Shown piece by piece: positions 1 through 7,883 of a stretch of DNA of 64,000 nucleotides. The notes under the pieces are model-generated. The model was not told the DNA's origin and did not search any database. It saw only the letters and a list, made by a program, of their open reading frames with translations. The DNA comes from Chryseobacterium indologenes (lineage in GTDB: Bacteria; Bacteroidota; Bacteroidia; Flavobacteriales; Weeksellaceae): positions 1,364,001-1,428,000 of the forward strand of contig NZ_CP018786.1 in assembly GCF_002025665.1 (NCBI RefSeq), in the 5' to 3' direction. Both the position numbers and the translations under genes were made by a program. The stretch's first letter is position 1, and each line of letters begins with the position of its first letter.

Positions 1-1398
1 GATATCCTGGTGGGAGGTACTTATCAGAGAGATGTTTCAGACCGAGGTGAAATTCAGGGGTCAGGTTTTGAGAGTAATGCCTTTATCTATAATATAGGTG
101 CTGCAATCAATAAAGTCGTCCTTGACCAGATCAGTACTGAATACCGATACGGTGCTTTTTTCGGCAGAATCAACTATCAGTACGATAAAAAATATATTCT
201 CAACATCACTGGAAGAAGAGACGGCAGCAGCCGATTTGGTCCCAATAATAAATACGCCATGTTTGGTGCTGTTGGGGCAGCATGGTTGTTTTCGGAAGAA
301 GATTTTATGAAGAACATCTCATGGCTCAGTTTTGGAAAGCTGAGAGGAAGTTATGGTTCATCGGGAAGTGATAATATCGGGGATTACCAGTACCTTGATA
401 CCTTTGCCACGGCTAATCTCATCTATAACGGCAGTACCGGACTGGCTCCAACAAAACTCTACAATCCTGATTTCAGCTGGGAAAGAACCATCAAAACAGA
501 AGCTGCTCTTGAACTGGGATTGTTCAACAACAGGCTTAACCTAAGTGCTGCCTATTACCGAAACCGCTCAGGAAATCAACTGGTAGGCTATCAGCTTTCC
601 TCAGTAACGGGATTCAGCAGTGTACTTGCCAATCTGGATGCTGTTATTCAGAATACAGGATTTGAATTTGAGGCCAGCGGAGAAATTATCAATAAGGGAA
701 ATTTTTCATGGAAAAGTTCTTTCAATATCACTATTCCACGAAACAAGCTGATTTCCTTTCCTGGACTTGAAGGTTCATCCTATGCTAATACTTATGTGAT
801 CGGACAGCCTGTGAACATTGTTAAACTCTACCAGCTTCAGGGGGTAAATCCCACTACCTTGGTGTATGATTTTACCGATTTCAATGGCGACGGAAAGATC
901 GCATCACCGGATGACAGACAGGTGATCAGAAATCTTGGACAGCAGTTTTACGGAGGACTAAGCAATGAATTACGCTACCGAAACTGGAACTTTTCATTTT
1001 TGTTGCAATTTGTAAAGCAGCAGAGCCGAAACTATAACTCAGCAATGTCTTCACCAGGTATTATGGCGAATCTCCCGGTGGAGGCATTGAATGTATGGTC
1101 GCCTTCAAATCCCAATGGCCTTTATATGCCGTACCGCTCTACGTCAAATTCTTCGCACAGCCTTTTTCAAAATAGTGATGCCAGTGTTTCTGACGCTTCA
1201 TTTATAAGGCTTAAGAATGTACAGCTTACCTATAATCTCTCTTTGGACTCAGGTCTTTTCAGGGAAGTAAAACTTTATTTTCAGGGGCAGAACCTCTGGA
1301 CGTGGACGAAGTTTTTTGGAATTGATCCCGAGATGACCTCTTTTGGATTCCTGCCTCCTTTGAAGACGTATTCATTGGGTATTCAACTTACGCTGTGA
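1..1398 (+). CDS. SusC/RagA-family TonB-linked outer membrane receptor, C-terminal part
   Basis: This is the C-terminal part (about 465 residues) of an outer-membrane SusC-type channel that imports oligomers in an energy-dependent way. The frame is open from base 1, so the plug domain and signal peptide lie to the left of the window. The visible part has alternating aromatic/polar beta-strand sequence, the LRGSYGSSGSD stretch typical of SusC barrels, and a short calcium-site-like DFNGDGKI motif at about residue 295. It ends in an aromatic-rich strand (KTYSLGIQLTL), the usual barrel-closing signal. The SusD partner follows 55 bases downstream on the same strand, which confirms the family. The cargo cannot be told from this fragment. 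The peptidase gene that follows suggests peptides rather than glycans, which is inference. Confidence 0.93.
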   Translation, partial: DILVGGTYQRDVSDRGEIQGSGFESNAFIYNIGAAINKVVLDQISTEYRYGAFFGRINYQYDKKYILNITGRRDGSSRFGPNNKYAMFGAVGAAWLFSEEDFMKNISWLSFGKLRGSYGSSGSDNIGDYQYLDTFATANLIYNGSTGLAPTKLYNPDFSWERTIKTEAALELGLFNNRLNLSAAYYRNRSGNQLVGYQLSSVTGFSSVLANLDAVIQNTGFEFEASGEIINKGNFSWKSSFNITIPRNKLISFPGLEGSSYANTYVIGQPVNIVKLYQLQGVNPTTLVYDFTDFNGDGKIASPDDRQVIRNLGQQFYGGLSNELRYRNWNFSFLLQFVKQQSRNYNSAMSSPGIMANLPVEALNVWSPSNPNGLYMPYRSTSNSSHSLFQNSDASVSDASFIRLKNVQLTYNLSLDSGLFREVKLYFQGQNLWTWTKFFGIDPEMTSFGFLPPLKTYSLGIQLTL

Positions 1399-1453
1399 TG
1401 AATGCTTAACGGCAACCAAAGACCGTCATATTATTTAACCCAATACAAAAACA

Positions 1454-2827
1454 ATGAAATCAATATTTAATAGTATAATAATGGCAGTGCTCATCTATCT
1501 GATGAGTACCGTTATATCGTGTGAAAAAATGCTGGAAGTGGATTTGCCTGACAATCAAATGTTGTCAGAAACCGTTTTCAGTGATACTCAGACTGCCAAC
1601 GCCGTATTATCTGGACTGTATGCCGGATTGTGGGAATCATCACCTGTTACGGGAGATCAAAGCGGAAGGCTTTTGGGGCTTTATACTGATGACCTGACCT
1701 ACTATGCAGTCAATGCCACTAATGGACTGCCCGAATTATCCAATAATACACAGATTGATTCCAACCAGTTTGTCAGTTCGTTCTGGAATGCTGCGTATCA
1801 GAAAATATATGTCAGCAATTCCATACTCGAAGGGCTGGAAGGAGCAGATCATATTCCGGCAGCTGATAAAGCAAGGATAAAAGGGGAGACCCTGGTTATC
1901 CGCTCTTTGCTCCTTTTTTACGTTCAGCAGGTTTATGGAGATATTCCTTTTCCTGTGACCACCAATTATATGATCAATCAGAGTATTTCAAAAACACCTT
2001 CTGCAGAAGTGCTGATGAGAATTGAATCTGATGTGAAGGAAGCTATTGAACTGCTTTCTGATACATACCAAAATAATGAACGCATCTATATTAATAAAAA
2101 AGCAGCCCAGCTTCTTCTGGGCAAAGTTCAGATGCAGCAGCTGAAATGGAGTGAGGCAGAAGCCACCTTGAAAACAGTTGTTCAGAGTCCGTTGTATCAG
2201 TTTCAAAATGATATCACCAAGGTCTTTCTTAAAAACGGCAGCCATATTATCTGGCAGCTCAAGCCTAAGAACAATGGGGATGCGGTAAAGGAAGCAACGA
2301 TTTACTATTTTGTCAATGCTGCTCCTACTTCCATGGCACTTTCCACATCTCTGGTCAGCTCGTTTCAGAATGATCTTCGGAAGCAATATTGGATGGGATC
2401 TGTTACAGTTGGGGGCAACACCTGGTACAGAGCGGAAAAATACAAAGCAAGGTCTTCCAACTCCACAGAAAATTCCATTGTCTTCAGACTGGAAGAGGCC
2501 TATTTACTGTTGGCAGAGGCTCTGGCTCAACAAAATAAAATGTCAGAGGCCCTACCGTTTATTAACCCGATCAAACAAAGGGCAGGACAGCCATTGCTAG
2601 GCAGTTCTGTTACACAACAGCAGCTTCTTGAGGAAATCCTTAATGAAAACAGGAAAGAGTTTTTTACAGAAATGGGACATCGATTTCTCGATTTGAAAAG
2701 AGCAGGAAAGCTTAATGAACTACAGCAGACCAAACCCAACTGGAAAGATCAACATAAAGTATGGCCTCTTCCGCAACAGGAACTGCTGCTCAATCCCCAT
2801 CTGAATCCTCAAAATTTAGGGTATTAA
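1454..2827 (+). CDS. SusD/RagB-family nutrient-binding outer membrane lipoprotein
   Basis: This is a 457-residue surface lipoprotein that caps the SusC channel and binds the incoming nutrient. The N-terminus is a lipoprotein signal peptide ending in a VISC lipobox, with the lipidated Cys at residue 23, followed by EKMLEVDLPDNQ, a common SusD start. The middle part is rich in TPR-like helices (residues about 130-270). The C-terminus carries the family's RxxElxxEgxRxxDLkR-type pattern, seen here as NRKEFFTEMGHRFLDLKRAG. The length is near the family norm or slightly short. Its stop codon overlaps the start of the following peptidase gene by one base, so the three genes are probably one operon. 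Ligand unknown. Confidence 0.93.
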   Translation: MKSIFNSIIMAVLIYLMSTVISCEKMLEVDLPDNQMLSETVFSDTQTANAVLSGLYAGLWESSPVTGDQSGRLLGLYTDDLTYYAVNATNGLPELSNNTQIDSNQFVSSFWNAAYQKIYVSNSILEGLEGADHIPAADKARIKGETLVIRSLLLFYVQQVYGDIPFPVTTNYMINQSISKTPSAEVLMRIESDVKEAIELLSDTYQNNERIYINKKAAQLLLGKVQMQQLKWSEAEATLKTVVQSPLYQFQNDITKVFLKNGSHIIWQLKPKNNGDAVKEATIYYFVNAAPTSMALSTSLVSSFQNDLRKQYWMGSVTVGGNTWYRAEKYKARSSNSTENSIVFRLEEAYLLLAEALAQQNKMSEALPFINPIKQRAGQPLLGSSVTQQQLLEEILNENRKEFFTEMGHRFLDLKRAGKLNELQQTKPNWKDQHKVWPLPQQELLLNPHLNPQNLGY

Positions 2828-5313
2828 TGAGAGTATATTGTTTAATTATTCTGCTGTTTTCTCTGCATTGCTTTAATGCACAGAGGTCGATTAAGGAATT
2901 GGACCAGTGGATGTCGCGATTCTCAACGATGATAGGTCAGATGAAGGTATCTGATGATCAGCGATTCGTTTTGGTGACTAAAATGTACGCGAATAATTCT
3001 GATTCAGTTCTTGTGTTTGACCGCCAATCAGCAGTCATTCCATCCGATACCATTTTAAAAAAGAGCAACATCAGTTTTCTGAACAATTATACGGTCTTTA
3101 CTTCAGGACCGGGCAGGGCTGAATTAATTGAGCTGAAGTCCAAAAAAAGAGAAATTTATGATAGTGTACAGCGATGCAGTGTCAATGAAACCCTGAAGCA
3201 ATATGTCATATTGGGTACTGATAAAAACCTGAAAATCTATAATGCCAAAGGAAAAGTACGCCACCATGAGGCGGGAACATTGAACTATACTATTTCGGAG
3301 CAGGGACAGGTTTATATTCTTGCTGAAAGTGGAGGATTTCATCAAATATTGAAATGGAATGGAAGCACTATGAAATTGCTTTATTCCACTGCAACTAACA
3401 TTGTTGCGATGGATCTTTTAGAATCAGAGAGATTTATTGTTGTAAAAGAAAAAATAGATCCCAATGGAAAGATCAGGATCAGATTGTTAAGAGTATCAGA
3501 CGGGCAGCTGTTTCATAACAACCGGATCAGTCTAGGAGAAGCCCAAAATATGAAATTAACTGAAGCAGGTCATTCTGAAACTTTTTTGATTGATATTTCC
3601 GTCAGGAACCTCCCTGAGAAAATTGGAAAACTTGAAATATGGTATGGAGGAGATAAATATCTGCGCAATAAGGACCAAGAGCTGATTGAGCATCAGTATA
3701 TGGTATGGAATGTTAAAAATAATCAAATTCATTCAATCCCTTCCAAATCAATGCAGGTTTATATAGCGACAGACCATCCACGTTATTTTTGGAGGTATAA
3801 TGCCAGGGAGGACAATGATTACCGTGGATTTAGAAGCCTGAATGTATATCGATATGACCTTTTAGAAAACAAATCTGAACTTGTTTTTGAGAATGCTTCA
3901 GAAATGGTCATAGGAAAAGACAGTCGTTACACCATCGGATTTCTGATGTATAAGAATCAATGGATGGTCTACGATCATCTGTTAAAGCAGACAAAAATGA
4001 TCGATTATAATGGAACATTAAGCTATCCTATCTTTGTGCCTGATGGCAGTTTGCTCTTTACGGCAGGAGACCGACTGATCAATTATCACCTGGAAACAAG
4101 TGTGTTAAAAACAGCATTTAAACAAGAGAACAGCAAAATCAGCTTTTATGAATACAGTGGAAAAATGATTCATCAGATGGAATCTTTTAAGATAACACAA
4201 CGAACTATTGAAATGTCTCAACCGTTGATGCTGCATATCAGGAGAGAAAATCATAATGATTCCGGATATTATTCTTTTTATAAAGGTAAGCTCAAAGAAA
4301 TAATGCCGTACAGCAGCAACAGGATTAAAATGTTCTCGCAAAAGGACAAGTATGATTTAATGTATTCGATCGAAGAAAACTACAACATGTCTCCACGGTT
4401 GTACAGCAAAAGCAAGTCATCAGGTCAAAAGAAGGTACTTTATACAACCAACCTTCATGATAAAGAAGCGATAGACTTGCAGCAGAATGTTATTTCATAC
4501 ACCAACAGTGAAGGTAAGGACCTGAAAGGAGTTCTGTATTATCCCATCAAATTCGACAAGACAAAAAAATATCCTTTGGTAGTGCAGGTATACAGTATTC
4601 AGCATAATGAGTTCAACAAATACCTGTATCCCGCCTGGGGACCCAGTGGATTCAATATTCGACTGCTTCTTGAGAACGGTTATATGGTTTTTCAACCGGA
4701 CATTGTTTCAGATAACAGGGGGCCGGGAATTTCGGCGCTTGATTGTGTTCATTCCGGATTAGATGCGATTCGGGAAAATGAAAATATTGATTTCAGACGC
4801 ATGGGTTTGACAGGACACTCATTTGGTGGTTATGAGACCAATTTTATTGCTACCCATTCAGAAAGGTTCGCAGCCTATGTCTCGGGGGCAGGTCTTAGTG
4901 ATATTATGAATACTTACTTTTCATTTAATGAACTGTTTAAAATAGCAGACTATTCAAGATTTGAAACCGGGCAGTTTTCAATGGGAGTTCCTTTTTCAAA
5001 AGATAAGGACCTGTATTATAAAAATAATCCCATCAATTTTATTGAGAAAGTCAACGCACCTGTATTGCTTTGGGCAGGTAAGAAAGACACGAATATTCCG
5101 CCAACGCAAACCATGAGCTTTTATATGGGATTATTAAGAAACAGAAAAAAGGTGGTGGCACTGATGTATGCAGATCAGGAGCACACGTTCAAGAAAAATT
5201 CCGAAGACATCAGGGATCTTAATACTAAAATCATAGAGTGGTGGGACTATCACCTGAAAAGCCGGAAAGATATAAGATGGATTGATAAAGAAATGAAAAG
5301 GGACGCTGAATAG
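2827..5313 (+). CDS. S9-family (prolyl oligopeptidase-like) secreted peptidase
   Basis: This is an 828-residue protein with an N-terminal signal peptide (MRVYCLIILLFSLHCFNAQ), a long beta-propeller-like region (about residues 30-560) and a C-terminal alpha/beta-hydrolase domain. The catalytic triad is visible: Ser665 in GHSFGGYE, Asp754 in GKKDTN and His786 in DQEHTF. These are the expected spacings for S9 serine peptidases, which cleave short peptides. I chose the ATG at 2827 rather than the in-frame ATG at 2761. The later start overlaps the susD stop by one base (TAATG) and begins exactly at the signal peptide, while the earlier one lies inside susD. Its coupling to SusC/SusD suggests the trio imports and trims peptides. 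That role is inferred, and an esterase function is not excluded. Confidence 0.9.
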   Translation: MRVYCLIILLFSLHCFNAQRSIKELDQWMSRFSTMIGQMKVSDDQRFVLVTKMYANNSDSVLVFDRQSAVIPSDTILKKSNISFLNNYTVFTSGPGRAELIELKSKKREIYDSVQRCSVNETLKQYVILGTDKNLKIYNAKGKVRHHEAGTLNYTISEQGQVYILAESGGFHQILKWNGSTMKLLYSTATNIVAMDLLESERFIVVKEKIDPNGKIRIRLLRVSDGQLFHNNRISLGEAQNMKLTEAGHSETFLIDISVRNLPEKIGKLEIWYGGDKYLRNKDQELIEHQYMVWNVKNNQIHSIPSKSMQVYIATDHPRYFWRYNAREDNDYRGFRSLNVYRYDLLENKSELVFENASEMVIGKDSRYTIGFLMYKNQWMVYDHLLKQTKMIDYNGTLSYPIFVPDGSLLFTAGDRLINYHLETSVLKTAFKQENSKISFYEYSGKMIHQMESFKITQRTIEMSQPLMLHIRRENHNDSGYYSFYKGKLKEIMPYSSNRIKMFSQKDKYDLMYSIEENYNMSPRLYSKSKSSGQKKVLYTTNLHDKEAIDLQQNVISYTNSEGKDLKGVLYYPIKFDKTKKYPLVVQVYSIQHNEFNKYLYPAWGPSGFNIRLLLENGYMVFQPDIVSDNRGPGISALDCVHSGLDAIRENENIDFRRMGLTGHSFGGYETNFIATHSERFAAYVSGAGLSDIMNTYFSFNELFKIADYSRFETGQFSMGVPFSKDKDLYYKNNPINFIEKVNAPVLLWAGKKDTNIPPTQTMSFYMGLLRNRKKVVALMYADQEHTFKKNSEDIRDLNTKIIEWWDYHLKSRKDIRWIDKEMKRDAE

Positions 5314-5320
5314 CGTCCCT
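5299..5320. terminator. Hairpin overlapping the S9 peptidase stop codon
   Basis: A perfect 9-bp stem (AGGGACGCT / AGCGTCCCT) encloses a GAAT loop whose last base begins the TAG stop codon of the peptidase gene. No strong T-run follows on the plus strand (CATTTAATTAATAC). It is best read as a 3'-end hairpin between two convergent units, and may work as a terminator or an mRNA stabiliser. Confidence 0.55.
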
Positions 5321-5347
5321 CATTTAATTAATACTTTATACAATGCA

Positions 5348-5620
5348 CTAAGGAATTTTATAAAGTGGTGTTCCACACATCGTGCCTGAACCGATTCTAT
5401 GCAGTTCAACGCTGGTATCCAGTGCCCATTCACAGACATCACCGGAAACGATATTGCTGCATTCCTGATCAGCATCCTCACATTTGAACTGACCACCACC
5501 TAAGCTAACAATTCTGTAAGCCGGCTCTAAAGCTCGTGTACTCTTCTTTGCCAACATGGTGGCAAAAGCTGACCCTGTTCCCAGTGCTACCAGGATGACA
5601 GGAAAAAGAAATTTTTTCAT
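5348..5620 (-). CDS. DUF6520 family secreted small Cys-containing protein
   Basis: This is a 90-residue secreted protein of unknown function. The signal peptide MKKFLFPVILVALGTGSAFA is followed by a mature part with paired Cys residues (CEDADQEC, then SGDVCEW, then GTMCG) and the ending PLYKIP. This arrangement is characteristic of the DUF6520 peptides common in Chryseobacterium and relatives. I placed the start at 5620, the Met that begins the signal peptide; an upstream in-frame start (5659) would put 13 unrelated residues in front of it. It follows the MauE/DoxX gene on the same strand with only 25 bases between them, so they are probably co-transcribed. Disulfide formation in the periplasm with help from the MauE-like neighbour is a reasonable inference. 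Confidence 0.82.
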   Translation of the reverse strand: MKKFLFPVILVALGTGSAFATMLAKKSTRALEPAYRIVSLGGGQFKCEDADQECSNIVSGDVCEWALDTSVELHRIGSGTMCGTPLYKIP

Positions 5621-5645
5621 AATAAAAAAATATTTGATTTGCTGC

Positions 5646-7166
5646 CTACTCTGAAACACGGTTTTCGGCTTCCCCGTTTTTAAAATGTTTTTTCAGGGGC
5701 TGGGTAAGTTTATATTGTACCAGCTGATTTCCAATAATTGCGTACAAATGCTCATCGGTGACTCTAAAATCTGACATGCTGTTATTTTTAATATTGTCGA
5801 TGTACATGCTGCCAATATATTCCTGAGATTCGGTATTATAGATGTCAATAACTTTGCTTTCCTTCCATCTGTTTAAAGATTCATGTCTTCCTCTTAATTG
5901 AGCAGGGTTAAATAACAGACCTCTGTATACGATCGCATGCCCATTAACTTTTAGTGCAGGTTTAGACATTTTAGATTTTCCATTGGATAGCGATGTTACT
6001 TTAATCTGTGCGATTTTAGTCGTATCAATAGTTCTCCATCTGTGAATAAGTTGCATTGAATGATTCATGACAAGAAACTGGTTTCTATAACTGTAGATAT
6101 AGCTGACAGTCGGTCTTATAGGATCAGATGAAAGATAGCCGTCAGAATCAAAAAAACCATCCAACTGCTTTTCAAGTAAATCAGGATGCAGTGTCACATG
6201 ATTTTTGCCATTGTGATTGATTAAAATAGTTGCCAGCGTTAAATTCCTGGTTTGAGATGAGAGGGTGCGAATGGCAATTTTATTACTGTCAATAATTTCA
6301 AGCTGGTCAAAGAATGCATCGTTAGAGCTGATTACTTTGCTTTTTACATCACCTAATTTGCCTTTTAATATGATGGGTACATTTCCATCATAGATATAAT
6401 AATGGTGATCTTTAACTTTAATCTCTATTTTTTTAAATGGATATTTGCTGAGTTCCAGATCAATCTTTGTATTTACAGCTTTCTTTAAAAGTGAATCAAC
6501 TGCTAATAAGTTTTGAGGGAGGCTTCGGTTAGCTAAGTAAAGCTCTTCATTTTTAGCACCAGCAAAATAAAATGAATGGTTCTCCAGATCCATACTTTTT
6601 ACTTTTAAAATAGGATGCATCAGAAACCTTCTTGTAAAATTGTTTTCCTGTTTTATAATGTATTCTGACTTAAAAAACAAAACAATGACAAGAATACAAC
6701 TCAAAATATTGGAAATTCCTAAGATCAATGCTGTTTTACGGTAAGTCTTATGATTTGCTCTTCCCATGATGAGAACAGATAGACCTCCTATAACTACACA
6801 CAAAATATTAAAAATCAGATGTTCAGTCCATCCCAGTTTTTCCAGGATTCCTCCACATGAGCAGGGAACAAAGTCACTGTAATTTAGAATGAGAAATATA
6901 TAGATCGTAAATGCTGACATTAAGGCAGTTGATAAGTATAATCCGATTAATCTCCTGCTTGGAAAAGTTAATAACAGTACAATAATTAATTCTACAATAA
7001 TAACAGCATAAGAAATAATACCTGCATAAGCACTTAGTAAAGGTGACTGAGCAATCTGTACTTGAAAGTTTTCAAAATCAAGCAATTTGCTCACACTTGC
7101 ATATACAAACAACAGAATAAAAAAGCAGGAAACAGTTTTGATAAAGATATTTTGTACGTTTTTCAT
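5646..7166 (-). CDS. MauE/DoxX-family redox-associated membrane protein with C-terminal propeller-like domain
   Basis: This is a 506-residue inner-membrane protein. The first about 170 residues hold five likely membrane helices and match the MauE/DoxX fold, including a short Cys pair (VPCSCGG, about residue 80) of the kind linked to disulfide chemistry. The remaining about 330 residues are soluble, beta-rich and repetitive, with no motif I can name; they look like a propeller or sensor domain facing the periplasm. MauE proteins support disulfide formation or maturation of partner proteins. The gene stands between two small exported Cys-containing proteins, which fits that role. Family assignment is sound for the N-terminus. 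The function of the C-terminal domain is unknown. Confidence 0.8.
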   Translation of the reverse strand: MKNVQNIFIKTVSCFFILLFVYASVSKLLDFENFQVQIAQSPLLSAYAGIISYAVIIVELIIVLLLTFPSRRLIGLYLSTALMSAFTIYIFLILNYSDFVPCSCGGILEKLGWTEHLIFNILCVVIGGLSVLIMGRANHKTYRKTALILGISNILSCILVIVLFFKSEYIIKQENNFTRRFLMHPILKVKSMDLENHSFYFAGAKNEELYLANRSLPQNLLAVDSLLKKAVNTKIDLELSKYPFKKIEIKVKDHHYYIYDGNVPIILKGKLGDVKSKVISSNDAFFDQLEIIDSNKIAIRTLSSQTRNLTLATILINHNGKNHVTLHPDLLEKQLDGFFDSDGYLSSDPIRPTVSYIYSYRNQFLVMNHSMQLIHRWRTIDTTKIAQIKVTSLSNGKSKMSKPALKVNGHAIVYRGLLFNPAQLRGRHESLNRWKESKVIDIYNTESQEYIGSMYIDNIKNNSMSDFRVTDEHLYAIIGNQLVQYKLTQPLKKHFKNGEAENRVSE

Positions 7167-7184
7167 GGTATGTCATTATTGGGT

Positions 7185-7352
7185 TTAACAGACCTGAACC
7201 AATCTCCATTTAATCTTCCATCCGCAATATTCAGGCATCGGTTCACCCTTAAAGAGGGTTACAGTTGTTTTGAAATTCCCCATACTTTCCCAGATGCCAC
7301 TCTTTGGACATGGTAAGCCTGTAACAACTGATATGGAGGTATGAGGAATCAT
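7185..7352 (-). CDS. Small Cys-containing hypothetical protein (55 aa)
   Basis: This is a 55-residue protein beginning MIPHTSISVVTGLPCPKSG and containing the pattern SGIWESMG...KGEPMPEYCG...WRLV. The spacing of a Cys pair, a KGE-xMP turn and a closing W-x-L recalls very small Cys/KG-type proteins of the YjzC kind, but the match is loose and I do not assign it. No signal peptide is seen. I preferred the ATG at 7352 over the one at 7391 because the longer version overlaps the upstream lipoprotein gene by 22 bases. It lies 17 bases after the lipoprotein gene and 18 bases before the MauE gene, so it is probably in one operon with both. Confidence 0.55.
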   Translation of the reverse strand: MIPHTSISVVTGLPCPKSGIWESMGNFKTTVTLFKGEPMPEYCGWKIKWRLVQVC

Positions 7353-7369
7353 AATTTTATTTGAAGTTT

Positions 7370-7606
7370 TTAATCTTTGGCTAGCCGCCAATTATCACCG
7401 TCTCTGACAGGAGGATCTTTTGTTCCAGGATCTTCAATGACTTCTACGGATTTAGCAGAATCCTGTTTCATTACTAAGCCATTTATTGTGGGCTCTGATT
7501 TTTCAATATATTCACTATTTGAAATCATATCTTCATCTCGATGGGTGCAGTTTTGTAGACAAACTGCTGCGATGATTATGCTAAAAAATGGGATAAACTT
7601 TTTCAT
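7370..7606 (-). CDS. Small hypothetical lipoprotein (78 aa)
   Basis: This is a 78-residue exported lipoprotein. The N-terminus MKKFIPFFSIIIAAVCLQNC is a short lipoprotein signal with the lipobox LQNC (Cys20). The mature part is about 58 residues, acidic and polar, ending in a Pro/Asp-rich stretch (EDPGTKDPPVRDGDNWRLAKD region) with no recognisable domain. It is the first gene of the minus-strand unit that continues with the 55-aa Cys protein, the MauE/DoxX protein and DUF6520. Its function is unknown; a surface tether or accessory of that unit is possible. Confidence 0.65.
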   Translation of the reverse strand: MKKFIPFFSIIIAAVCLQNCTHRDEDMISNSEYIEKSEPTINGLVMKQDSAKSVEVIEDPGTKDPPVRDGDNWRLAKD

Positions 7607-7883
7607 TTTGATAATTTTAATTGGGTTATCCCGGCCGGATTATAGTAGAATTCTGATGTCAAAATTATCCGGCTTATGAGCTAAAAAAAACTGTTATATG
7701 GCTCTATTTTAAAATTATTACGTCTCAATTTTAAAATTACTACATGAGAATATCAGAATGTAAGTGGCTGTATTTGCATGTTTTACAGGGTTTTTGCCTT
7801 TCTGTTATTTAATTCATTAATATTTGATTTATTTAAAACATAAATGTTTATTTTTGAAGTAGTGAGGTTCTAAATATCAGTCT
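7607..7883. promoter_or_regulatory. Divergent intergenic region with inverted and direct repeats and a promoter for the AraC-type gene
   Basis: This 277-base gap separates the minus-strand lipoprotein unit from the plus-strand regulator gene. It holds an inverted repeat GCCGGAT (7634-7640) / ATCCGGC (7667-7673), and a direct repeat of TTTTAAAATTA-TAC type about 22 bases apart near 7705-7745. A Bacteroidetes -7 element TATTTTTG sits at 7849-7856, 27 bases before the regulator ATG. The best upstream TTG (7824-7826) is 22 bases away, slightly farther than usual. The repeats could be binding sites for the regulator encoded next door, which is inference. Confidence 0.45.

Noticed and set aside
2761..2826. 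N-terminal extension of the S9 peptidase
   Set aside because: It lies inside susD; the signal peptide begins at the overlapping ATG at 2827.
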